NCBI RefSeq assembly: GCF_003113895.1
Contig: NZ_BDUD01000001.1
Span: forward strand, 6,127,244-6,191,243
Direction of reading: 5' to 3'
DNA: 64,000 bases
Origin: Nostoc commune NIES-4072
GTDB taxonomy: Bacteria > Cyanobacteriota > Cyanobacteriia > Cyanobacteriales > Nostocaceae
The notes under the pieces were generated by a model. That model ran no database searches. It had not been told where the DNA came from and was given only the letters and a program-made list of their open reading frames with translations. Positions 26,310-34,443 of this stretch are shown here, one piece after another; position 1 is the stretch's first letter, and each line of letters opens with the position of its first letter. Both the position numbers and the translations under genes were made by a program.

Positions 26310-26915
26310 TTAAAATTTTGTTGAACGGTCTATAAGTGCTAGCCAAAGACGGCGATGCCCACCAGGAGCGCTGTAAAAAAGTAAATCTACAAGCAGTTTT
26401 AGGGCCAGGTTGGTTAGTAAATCTGTTGAGATTTTTTCGTCCTCTTCCATCCGCTCTTGGTAGGTGTTGCAAAAAGCATCAATATAATCTCCAAGTAAAG
26501 CAGCCTGGTGAGGTTCCCGGTTATTTTCTGCCATTTGTTCCAACAGACCGACAGCGCGGCGAATCAATTCCTGGTGCTGTTTGGCTAGGTAGCAGATGAT
26601 CAAAACAAGCGATCGCGCTTCTTCGACATCTAGCTTTTTTCGCCCTCCTTGACCTTTACGTAGGGGATTTGATTGGCGCAGTCGCCATAAAGCTACGCGG
26701 TCTGGCACTCTTGACTCTAAATTCAGATCAGTTGCCGCCGAAAGCATAGCCTCTGAACCAATCCCAGTTAAGGTTTCTAGCGCCAACAGCACTAAGTCTA
26801 GTTGGGTTTTGATATTGTCCCATTGAACTGTGTTTGGGGCTGGAAGCTTGATTAAATCCTCCCACTGGGAATTTGGAGTGGCTGAGTTGGCGGCCGAGTG
26901 CATAACTTTTAGCAT
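26310..26915 (-). CDS. DUF3038 domain protein
   Basis: A 201-residue all-helical soluble protein, starting at 26915 or, four residues later, at 26903. It opens with MLKVMHSAANSATPNSQWEDL and continues with LDLVLLALETLTGIGSEAML, VPDRVALWRLRQSNPLRK and LLVDLLFYSAPGGHRRLWLAL, matching the cyanobacterial DUF3038 family. It lies 239 bp upstream of DUF4335 on the same strand. The pairing recurs in cyanobacteria, so a shared process is likely, but no activity is known. Charged residues follow the conserved SNPLRKGQGGRKKLD segment, which might contact nucleic acid (speculative). Confidence 0.85.
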   Translation of the reverse strand: MLKVMHSAANSATPNSQWEDLIKLPAPNTVQWDNIKTQLDLVLLALETLTGIGSEAMLSAATDLNLESRVPDRVALWRLRQSNPLRKGQGGRKKLDVEEARSLVLIICYLAKQHQELIRRAVGLLEQMAENNREPHQAALLGDYIDAFCNTYQERMEEDEKISTDLLTNLALKLLVDLLFYSAPGGHRRLWLALIDRSTKF

Positions 26916-27647
26916 AGGTGATCAAGCTGATAAAGGATGTTGCTGTTACCCATTTTGAAACCAGACTCTTAAGAATCAAGCTTGGTTTCCCATAGCTCTA
27001 AGCCAGAGGCTTCATCTAGCTTTTTTATGTGGTAAACAGCAGGTATCTTTGTCCTACTCTAGATTAAAATTTATTTTCGACAAAGTAGAAAAGTATGAAT
27101 TCTAGTTAAGGTTTACCCGACTTTGGCTGCTAGTTCCGTACAAGAGTATAAATAGACTATTGTTTTAAATGCTAATCGCTAATTATCGCTAAGTAATTAT
27201 CTAGAATACCTCCTAATTTATTTGCAGCTTTAAATTTTGAAATTTATTGATGTTTATTATTTGGTCTTCATGTATACATAATTACTATACAAATTTTTTG
27301 CCTGTTTGCTAAAAGTGCTGCTTGCTGCTGGGCATAATCCCACCCCAGTTTCGCTTGTGTGTAGCCTGTTATTTCAGGGCAGGCTAGCCAACATCAGGAC
27401 GATTGATGTCTCTATGTAACTGATGACAAACTTAAAAATTTGATAAAGTCAGCGTTTGAAGATGTTGGGCGATTGATTTATTCCAACTTAGTTGGTACTA
27501 TAGCTCTAACCGCGAACCACGCACATATTAGAACTCATTTGTAAACTTAATGGGCAGAGGTAATAGCTTAGACATTTACCAAAACCCATTATTCAATATG
27601 GGTTACAGATAATTCACTGGTAAGAATAGTAACGCAATATAACAAAT
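26916..27647. promoter_or_regulatory. Long leader region before the ModA-like gene
   Basis: 732 bp between divergent genes. A GC-richer part holds three hairpins in a row: CTGGG/CCCAG (27328-27332 and 27344-27348), AGCCTG/CAGGCT (27363-27368 and 27380-27385) and ACATCA/TGATGT (27391-27396 and 27404-27409). These could be part of a structured leader, although they end 238 bp before the ATG. I cannot match them to a known riboswitch class. The rest is AT-rich and unremarkable. Confidence 0.4.
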
Positions 27648-28577
27648 ATGAAAAAGCATTTTTTTGCCTTTTCAATGATAGCTTGTGCTGTCGGTGTAAT
27701 TATACCAACTCAGGCATTGGCGGTTAAGCTATACGGTGCTGGTAGTTTGCGTGATAGCCTCACAGAAGTAGCTGAATCTTTTAACGATAAATATGGGATT
27801 CCAGTAGAAACGCGATTTGGCCCGTCTGGGTTAACACGAGAATTTATAGAACAAGAATTCTCCGAAACTGGAAAATCCGCAGATGTTTTTGCTAGTGCAG
27901 ATATTGAGAACCCTCAGACATTGTTTGAAGAAGGTTTAAGCAAACCTGTAGTAAACTTCACTAGCAACCGCATGACTGCTGTTGTGAGATCAGGACTTGG
28001 GATCACATCAGATAATTTGTTGGATTTTTTGCTAAAACCCGAAATCAAGGTGGGAACCTCCACCCCCATAGCAGATCCATCTGGTGACTATGCATGGCAA
28101 ATATTTGATAAAACCAATCAGGTTAAATCTGGTAATTCTCAAATTCTGAAGAATAAAGCTTTGCAATTAGTAGGTGGTAATCCTAATGCTCCTATAGTTC
28201 CTAATGGCAAAAATAATTTAGTCTACTTTCTAGAAGAAACAAAGCAGGCAGATATATTTTTATCTTATTACACCAGTGGGAAGACTGCCCAAGCAGTAGA
28301 AGGTGGTGAAAATCTGCAAATAGTAGAGTTACCTGACTATTTAGCAACGAAAGCTAATTATGGATTGGCTACACTGAAAAATGCCGATCCTGATGGTGAA
28401 AAATTAGCTGAATATATTTTGTCACCAGATGGACAAGAAATTTTGGCAAAGTATGGATTTAGCGCCCCTTCTACTTCTGTTCCTGAGCATCAAGGTGCTG
28501 GTGGAATTTTACTGGCTTTAGGTTTAACTTTAATTTTGAACAAAAAGCAATTAATGCAATCAGAATCCCAGAGCTAG
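27648..28577 (+). CDS. ModA-like periplasmic substrate-binding protein with C-terminal anchor
   Basis: A 309-residue type 2 periplasmic binding protein. A signal peptide (MKKHFFAFSMIACAVGVIIP then TQALA) is followed by the molybdate-binding-protein pattern: LYGAGSLRDSLTEVAESFND, GPSGLTREFIEQ, GKSADVFASADIENP and IADPSGDYAWQIF. The Ser in the first motif and the PSG loop are typical anion contacts in ModA/WtpA proteins. The last 35 residues are unusual: SVPEH, then a hydrophobic helix GAGGILLALGLTLILN and a basic end KKQ. This resembles a PEP-CTERM sorting tail, with PEH in place of PEP. No permease or ATPase gene is adjacent. Molybdate as ligand is inferred. Confidence 0.82.
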   Translation: MKKHFFAFSMIACAVGVIIPTQALAVKLYGAGSLRDSLTEVAESFNDKYGIPVETRFGPSGLTREFIEQEFSETGKSADVFASADIENPQTLFEEGLSKPVVNFTSNRMTAVVRSGLGITSDNLLDFLLKPEIKVGTSTPIADPSGDYAWQIFDKTNQVKSGNSQILKNKALQLVGGNPNAPIVPNGKNNLVYFLEETKQADIFLSYYTSGKTAQAVEGGENLQIVELPDYLATKANYGLATLKNADPDGEKLAEYILSPDGQEILAKYGFSAPSTSVPEHQGAGGILLALGLTLILNKKQLMQSESQS

Positions 28578-28748
28578 AAAACTTATTAATCTTGTCTCGT
28601 TTTGAATAAACATTTTTGTCATAAAACAAATAATTAAAACATGAAAAATTTCGATATTTTGCCTCGTCAAATTATACCGTAGATTACATTATCTTCATCT
28701 ATACCACTATCCACAACCTTTTGGAGTAGCTAATTCTAACAATTTGAA

Positions 28749-29399
28749 CTAAATCGGGCTACTAATTTTCTGCCTTATCCACGCACGAAATCCTTTCATT
28801 GTTGTATTTCTGCCATTGGTTTTACTGAGCATCAAATATTCGGGAATTACTTGCTGAATTGGTAAATTGGGGAAAATAGAACTGGTATTTGATTCTAGAT
28901 ATTTACCATTGAACAGCACGTTTATTTCCAGTTTTCTTCCATTCCATCGCCACAGTTCTGGTACTCTCAAATCTTGATAATTATTGAAACGAGTCCGGGA
29001 GGTAATATCAATTTCAATAGCCAAATCTGGAGGCGGGTCAATTTCTAAATTTATTCTATCTTTGCCTCTAACTCTAGCTTCATTTTGGATATAGAAACAA
29101 TCATCGGGTTCTACCCCAGCATTCATAGTTTCCTTATCAAAAGTTGTAGAACCTAAACTCCAAAATTCCAAATCGAGTTCTTCTAATAAAAGTTTTACCA
29201 AATCCCCAATAATAACTTTAGCTACTTCATGCTCTGGCAATGGAGCCATTATTTCCAGCATCCCTTGACTGTAACCTATGCGTGAACTCCGATTGTCTCC
29301 TAGTTCTGCTAAAATTCGTTTGTATGCCGGCCAGGAGACATCTTTGATCAACAACTGATGACCGGCTTTAACAATTAGTTGATTGAGTTCAAGTAACAT
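28749..29399 (-). CDS. Uma2 family PD-(D/E)XK protein
   Basis: A 216-residue protein from the ATG at 29399 (MLLELNQLIVKAGHQLLIKD). The frame upstream runs antisense-like into mutS2 and is ignored. The core reads RIGYSQGMLEIMAPLPEHE, then PDDCFYIQNEARVRGKDRIN for the PD half and PPPDLAIEIDITSRT for the E-x-D/T half; the lysine expected after it is replaced by RFNNYQDLRVPELW, so the catalytic set may be altered. It lies 15 bp after mutS2 on the same strand and is probably transcribed with it. Function unknown. Confidence 0.85.
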   Translation of the reverse strand: MLLELNQLIVKAGHQLLIKDVSWPAYKRILAELGDNRSSRIGYSQGMLEIMAPLPEHEVAKVIIGDLVKLLLEELDLEFWSLGSTTFDKETMNAGVEPDDCFYIQNEARVRGKDRINLEIDPPPDLAIEIDITSRTRFNNYQDLRVPELWRWNGRKLEINVLFNGKYLESNTSSIFPNLPIQQVIPEYLMLSKTNGRNTTMKGFRAWIRQKISSPI

Positions 29400-29413
29400 A
29401 GCATTTTTGCTCT

Positions 29414-31852
29414 TTATTTTATGTGAGCAACGGTAACACCAGTACCACCATCTGCTTGTTCTGCTGGTTCGTAGTTGTTCACTCTGGGATGCTGTTGCAA
29501 AAAGGCGTGAACTCCTTGTCGCAGTTTGCCAGTGCCATACCCGTGAATAATCCAAACTGGGCCTGTAGCTTCCGAGATGGCTTTATCTAAAATGTATTCG
29601 GCATCAGCTACCCGTTTACCACGCAAATCGATGGTATTTTGCGAAGTCCGAATTTCTGGGACACTTTGCGGTGGTGGGGTTACTGCTGCTGGGGCTGGTT
29701 TGGGTTTGACGATTGGTTCGGGTTTTTGACCATCTAGAGATTCTACATCTTGCAATTTCACGTTCATCTTCATTAGCCCAAAGCGAACGCTTAACTCGCC
29801 ATCTTCATCGGGAGCGGTGATTACATCTGCGATCTGTCCCAATTTTGGAATGCGGACGCGATCGCCTACTTTGGGCATAAATCCAGCTTTTGGTTTTGCT
29901 GGCGTTGCTGGCTGATAAAGTTGGCCAATTTGATTCAAAGCATTGGTAGCTTGCTGGGCCTCTTGGGCTGTGGGCGTACCTTTCTGCAAACGGCGAATTA
30001 CTTGGGCAATTTCACCTTTTGCTTGAGCGATCGCTTGTTGGACTGCTATTTCTTGTGAAGCCCGCAAACTACTTTCCCTTTCCTCCAAACTTGCAGCTTT
30101 TGCGGATACTTGTTTGTATAAACGTTCCGCTTGCTGCAACAAATTTTGGGCTTCGGCTGCTTTGGTTTCCTGACGACGGCGTTGGGCTTCTAAGCCAGCA
30201 ATTACTTGGTTAACTTCATCTGTAGCCTCTCCAACTTGGGTTTTTGCCTGTTGTACAACTTCTGGCTTTAATCCCAAGCGTAGGGCAATAGTTAAGGCGT
30301 TAGAACGTCCTGGGATGCCCCACAACAGACGATAAGTAGGCGAGAGAGTACTTTCGTCAAATTCTACAGAGGCATTTTCAAAGCGATCATCTTCGTATTT
30401 CAGGGCTTTTAATTCCCCGAAGTGAGTGGTGGCGATCGTTAGCTGGGCATGGTTAGCTAAATATTGCAACAAGGCGATCGCTAAGGCACTTCCTTCAACT
30501 GGATCGGTTCCTGCGCCGACTTCATCGAGTAAAACGAGTGATTGGGGATTGGGGATTAGGGATTGGGGATTAGGAATTTCCTTTTCCCCAGTCCCCAGTT
30601 CCAAGTCTCCATTCCCTAATGCTTCTAAAATCCGACTAATGCGGCGGATGTGTCCAGAAAATGTGGATAAACTTTGCTGCAAAGATTGTTCATCGCCAAT
30701 ATCTGCTAGCACTTTATCAAACCAAGGTATTTCTACTGGTTCGCGGGCGGGGACAAATAAACCCACTTTGGCCATCAATGCTGCTAACCCTAGAGTTTTT
30801 AAGGTTACAGTTTTACCGCCAGTGTTTGGCCCGGTAATCGTCACTACCCGGATTAGCGGATTTATCAGCAAATCTACAGGAACTACTGGTTGCCCTTGTT
30901 CGTGCTGTTGCTGCCACACTAACAAAGGATGTCGCAAATTCCGCAAGGTAATGATTTCACTATCTCCACGCTGAATAAATCGCGGGGGATTCGCTCCTAG
31001 CCAGTAGCTATACCGCGATCTAGCGGTTGCGAGATCCAAAGTGGTAGCGATCGCTAATAATCTTTCTAAATCTGGTTTGACTGCGGCTACAAGTTCAGTC
31101 AAAGCACGGCGAACCGCTTCTTCTTCTGCTTGCTCTCTTCTAATTATTTGCCGCAGTTGGTTGCCCAAAGGCACTACTGAATTCGGTTCCACATATAGCG
31201 TGGCACCGCTAGTAGAAGTATCGTGGACAATACCGGGGATGGCATCTTTTTGGGGTGCTTTTACGGGGATCACAAAGCGATCGCCCCGTTGCGTAATTAG
31301 CTGTTCTTGAACTGCGCCAGATTTTGCCTGTAATATATTTTGCAGCTTTTGAGTAATCTGGCTGCGTACTCGCCGCAAGTCTGTGCGAATTTCTCCCAGT
31401 TTTTGACTCGCGCGGTCAGTTACCTGGGCCCGTTCATCAATACATCGGTGAATTTCTTGCTCTAATTCTGGATAAGTTCGCAAATCGGCAACCAAATCAG
31501 TCAATATCGGCAAATCTTCCTGATTGTCAATGACACGGCGCAAATTTCTAGTACCAGCGAGGGTGGTAGCGATCGCTAACAGTTCATCCCCTGCTAAAAC
31601 TCCACTGCGTTCTGCCCGTTCTAAGGAATCGCCAATATCTTGAATTCCCTCAAATGACAGTCCCGTGGTCAAGCGAGTTTCCAGCTGGTAGACTTCTTTG
31701 GTTTGCTCTAACAACTGTTCGCTTTGGATCTGAGAATCAGGTATTTTCAGATGACGCGCAGCTGTCGCCCCCAGCTTGGTTGCCGCAAAGGTGGCAAGGT
31801 GCTGGCAGAGGCGATGCCATTCTAATAGTTCTAAGGTTTCAGATTGGATCAA
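29414..31852 (-). CDS. mutS2: MutS2 ATPase/endonuclease with repeat-derived insert
   Basis: MutS2 acts on branched DNA and stalled ribosomes in other bacteria and lacks the mismatch-recognition domain of MutS. The 812-residue protein has a helical core domain, Walker A GPNTGGKT (about residues 341-348), Walker B LVLLDEVGAGTDP (about 439-451), a coiled coil (AQRRRQETKAAEAQNLLQQ) and a C-terminal Smr nuclease domain (IDLRGKRVADAEYILD ... HGYGTGKLRQGV). Immediately before Walker B is an insert of about 26 residues (GNGDLELGTGEKEIPNPQSL then IPNPQS) encoded by GATTGGG-type heptamers at 30539-30616. Relatives go almost directly from RRISRILEAL to SLVLLDE. The frame stays open, so the protein may still work. 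Confidence 0.95.
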   Translation of the reverse strand: MIQSETLELLEWHRLCQHLATFAATKLGATAARHLKIPDSQIQSEQLLEQTKEVYQLETRLTTGLSFEGIQDIGDSLERAERSGVLAGDELLAIATTLAGTRNLRRVIDNQEDLPILTDLVADLRTYPELEQEIHRCIDERAQVTDRASQKLGEIRTDLRRVRSQITQKLQNILQAKSGAVQEQLITQRGDRFVIPVKAPQKDAIPGIVHDTSTSGATLYVEPNSVVPLGNQLRQIIRREQAEEEAVRRALTELVAAVKPDLERLLAIATTLDLATARSRYSYWLGANPPRFIQRGDSEIITLRNLRHPLLVWQQQHEQGQPVVPVDLLINPLIRVVTITGPNTGGKTVTLKTLGLAALMAKVGLFVPAREPVEIPWFDKVLADIGDEQSLQQSLSTFSGHIRRISRILEALGNGDLELGTGEKEIPNPQSLIPNPQSLVLLDEVGAGTDPVEGSALAIALLQYLANHAQLTIATTHFGELKALKYEDDRFENASVEFDESTLSPTYRLLWGIPGRSNALTIALRLGLKPEVVQQAKTQVGEATDEVNQVIAGLEAQRRRQETKAAEAQNLLQQAERLYKQVSAKAASLEERESSLRASQEIAVQQAIAQAKGEIAQVIRRLQKGTPTAQEAQQATNALNQIGQLYQPATPAKPKAGFMPKVGDRVRIPKLGQIADVITAPDEDGELSVRFGLMKMNVKLQDVESLDGQKPEPIVKPKPAPAAVTPPPQSVPEIRTSQNTIDLRGKRVADAEYILDKAISEATGPVWIIHGYGTGKLRQGVHAFLQQHPRVNNYEPAEQADGGTGVTVAHIK

Positions 31853-32046
31853 GGTTTCAACATCTAATCTGAAATTATCGTAACAATTCTAGCTCCTAGA
31901 TGGCTAAATCTTAAAGGAGAAAATTTTCCTTTAGTGAATGGTCGAGAGGTATATTCGCTCTCTACTTCTTATTGTATTAATGTATTTTATGCTACATCAA
32001 TATTTTTATTGACTTTAGCTCCGATGGAAAACGCCAAAAAAACTGA

Positions 32047-32343
32047 TTAAGCAGCAACTATTTCTTGTGCTAGAACATAAGGCTGAACGATGAGAGTATT
32101 AAATCGTTTAGTGCGATCGCTATTCCATTCTCCTATTTGTACTATCGTTGGTTTGGTAATTAATTGCTCATCAATCCATAGTTCCACTGATGGGGTGTTA
32201 TCACTGGCGATCGCTACTCCAACATCCACCAAGTTTAGCTCAAGCGCCACCAAAATTACTGCATCTCTTTGTACATGAGGAATTAGCCACTCCCATTCTG
32301 CCTCATCCAAAATTTCTGTTAATTCCGCTCTTAAATCCGACAT
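32047..32343 (-). CDS. DUF2288 family protein
   Basis: A 98-residue soluble protein: MSDLRAELTEILDEAEWEWL then IPHVQRDAVILVALELNLVDVGVAIA ... NSDRTKRFNTLIVQPYVLAQE. The pattern AEWEWLIPHxxRDAVI and the end RxxRFNxLIVQPYVLxQ match DUF2288, a small proteobacterial/cyanobacterial family without known function. It is monocistronic and lies just downstream of a cluster of GACGCGAT palindromes. Confidence 0.78.
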   Translation of the reverse strand: MSDLRAELTEILDEAEWEWLIPHVQRDAVILVALELNLVDVGVAIASDNTPSVELWIDEQLITKPTIVQIGEWNSDRTKRFNTLIVQPYVLAQEIVAA

Positions 32344-32390
32344 TATTCCTCAATTTTTATTGGCTAAGAAACTATTCTACATTAATTACT

Positions 32391-32479
32391 AGAGACGCGA
32401 TTCATCGCGTCTCTACTTCCAACTCTTGTACAGACGCGATTCATCGCGTCTCTACTTCCAACGATTCATCGCGTCTCTA
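32391..32479. repeat. Cluster of GACGCGAT/ATCGCGTC palindromes
   Basis: Two complete palindromes (32391-32414 and 32428-32455) and one half copy (32462-32479) are separated by CTTCCAAC-type spacers. The half copy overlaps the stop codon (TAG at 32479-32477) of the following minus-strand gene. Confidence 0.88.
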
Positions 32480-33514
32480 AACCTCTGATTTCATCTCATC
32501 AATTTCAAATAAAGATACGATGACTCCAGCGATGGGAATAGATATAAAAACCCCTAATAAACCTGCTACTTTAGCGCCTACTAGCAAAGCAAAGAATACT
32601 ACTACAGGATTAAGATTCAGCGCATCTTGCATAATTCGAGGTGAAATCAAGTTGTCTTGTATCTGCTGAAGAACAATACAAGCTATTAAGACTTTCAATG
32701 CTAACCAAACACCTTGAGACAAGACAACTAAAGTAACTGTGCTTACTCCTAATGTTGCTCCTATGCCAGGAATGATATCAAGAATGCCGACTATTATTGA
32801 CAATATCAAAGCAAAAGGTACTTTTAATACTAAAAAAACTAAAAAAGTCGTACTTGTGAGAAATGCGCTTAATAACAACTGACCTCTAAAAAATCCTAGA
32901 AACGAGCGTCTGATTATTTTTGTAAATCTACTTCGGCGATGTTTTGGTACTATTTTTATGGTAAAATTCCACAACTTGTCTCCATCTAGCAACATAAAGA
33001 AAGCCACAACTGCAATCAATATAAAGGTAAGGAAATTCGTCATGAATCCTTGTAAAACAGCCAAGCTAGTAACAAGACTAGATACAGCTTGGTTTCGCAA
33101 TTGTTCTTGAATAAAACTTAAATTTATCTGTAAATTACGGTTTCGCAAAAACTTTTCTAGTTGCTCTAATAGAGGTAATAAAGAATTTACAAAGCCAGTT
33201 ATACTGTCAATTAATTGTTGTCCTTGAGATAAAACCGTTAAGCCGACAGTAATTATCAGACTGCCAATAACCACAATGCTGAACAAGAAAACGACACTAA
33301 CAGCTACCCCGTGGGGCAAAAAACGCCGCAGCCATTGTACAGGATAGCTGAGTAAAAAAGCTAAAATTGCAGCAAATGTAAAAATAACAATGACCGCTTC
33401 AAAGTAAGCTAAAAGTTGTACAATTGCCCAGCCAGAAGCAACTAAAAGTAAAAAGCGGACTAACGCCAGATTATTTAATCGTTCCCAAAAATTCTTGGCT
33501 TCAAAGCCGCTCAT
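32477..33514 (-). CDS. AI-2E family transporter (PerM-like permease)
   Basis: A 345-residue polytopic membrane protein from the ATG at 33514 (MSGFEAKNFWERLNNLALVR). The frame to 33565 adds an unlikely extension. About seven or eight hydrophobic helices are visible, in the arrangement of the AI-2E/PerM family: two at the start (FLLLVASGWAIVQLLAYFEA and VIFTFAAILAFLLSYPV), one at VVFLFSIVVIGSLIITVGLT, then a soluble helical segment and the remaining helices. The conserved region opening FRGQLLLSAFLTSTTFLVFL and GILDIIPGIGATLG is diagnostic. The transported substrate is unknown; some relatives are Na+/H+ antiporters. The stop codon falls within a palindromic repeat. Confidence 0.88.
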   Translation of the reverse strand: MSGFEAKNFWERLNNLALVRFLLLVASGWAIVQLLAYFEAVIVIFTFAAILAFLLSYPVQWLRRFLPHGVAVSVVFLFSIVVIGSLIITVGLTVLSQGQQLIDSITGFVNSLLPLLEQLEKFLRNRNLQINLSFIQEQLRNQAVSSLVTSLAVLQGFMTNFLTFILIAVVAFFMLLDGDKLWNFTIKIVPKHRRSRFTKIIRRSFLGFFRGQLLLSAFLTSTTFLVFLVLKVPFALILSIIVGILDIIPGIGATLGVSTVTLVVLSQGVWLALKVLIACIVLQQIQDNLISPRIMQDALNLNPVVVFFALLVGAKVAGLLGVFISIPIAGVIVSLFEIDEMKSEV

Positions 33515-33671
33515 ATATATGTTGTTTAGAGAGAAACTTATGGTAAATTTGCCTAGCAGTTGCATTTAAGCACAAAGTTAGACTTTATTGCTAGAGCACA
33601 TTGACCTTAAACATACAGAGGCCAAGGCGCGATCGCTACCTCCCTAAAGCATATATCTGAACTTGTCTAGC

Positions 33672-34310
33672 TTATCGTCCTAAATCATGCATCTGGTTAA
33701 TTACTGTGGCACACTTTTGTGTCAACGCCTCCAATTCCTCTTTATTACTGGAACTGGGAGCATCAATCAAATTACCAATTCTCACGGTGATGGGAACTGC
33801 GCGAGGTAGGGACGAGCCTTTTTGTAAAATCTTCTCAGTACCCCAGACACTTACGGGTAATATTGGAGCTTTTGCTTTCGCCGCTAGCAGCAGTGCGCCT
33901 CTTTTGGGGTCTGTAATTCGACCATCTGGGGTGCGAGTACCTTGCAAGAAAACACCGACAGCCCAACCATTATTGAGATATTCTAGGGCGGAACGGATGG
34001 CATTGCGATCGGCACTTCCTCGACTTACGGGGTAAGCACCATACAATTTAATCGCTTGCGCCAAAACTGGGATTTTAAATAACTCTTCCTTAGCCATGTA
34101 CGCTACTGGACGACGTACACAGTTGGAGACAATTGGCGGGTCAAAGTAACTAGCGTGATTACTCACTACCAATAACGGCCCTGATTGGGGGACATTCTCC
34201 GTACCATAAATCTGGCCCCGAAAGTAAGCGTGAAGCATGGGGCTAACGACCGACCATTTAAAGGCGTGGTAAAGTGCCAGACTGATAAACGGTTCGCGGT
34301 TTCTGTCCAC
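33672..34310 (-). CDS. PlsC-type 1-acyl-glycerol-3-phosphate acyltransferase
   Basis: A 212-residue acyltransferase of the PlsC family, which acylates lysophosphatidic acid in membrane lipid synthesis. Block I, NHASYFDPP (H-x4-D), is intact. Block II is GAYPVSRGSADRNAI. Block III reads VFLQGTRTPDG where most members have FPEGTR. Block IV is KAPILPVSVWG. The start is a GTG at 34310 (MDRNREPFISLALYHAFKW). It belongs with the cyanobacterial acyltransferases; paralogs usually exist, and the housekeeping role is not certain. It is divergent from the large kinase at 34444. Confidence 0.9.
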   Translation of the reverse strand: MDRNREPFISLALYHAFKWSVVSPMLHAYFRGQIYGTENVPQSGPLLVVSNHASYFDPPIVSNCVRRPVAYMAKEELFKIPVLAQAIKLYGAYPVSRGSADRNAIRSALEYLNNGWAVGVFLQGTRTPDGRITDPKRGALLLAAKAKAPILPVSVWGTEKILQKGSSLPRAVPITVRIGNLIDAPSSSNKEELEALTQKCATVINQMHDLGR

Positions 34311-34402
34311 AGAAGATAATTCAAATCAGACTGAATTTAGCATACGCGATCGCAAGGCCCAGAGCAAACGCAAAAAGCATTGCAGATGAATTGCTTCACC
34401 CA

Positions 34403-34416
34403 TCTGGGAATACTAA
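34403..34416 (+). promoter_or_regulatory. 14-bp leader motif before kinase 1
   Basis: TCTGGGAATACTAA ends 27 bp before the ATG of the first large kinase. The identical motif lies at 39917-39930, again 27 bp before the ATG of the second, and a one-base variant at 45399-45412 precedes the third, broken copy. It may be a promoter or operator element, or simply part of the duplicated unit. Confidence 0.6.
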
Positions 34417-34443
34417 CTCCAGAAAATATTAGGATTTAGCAGT

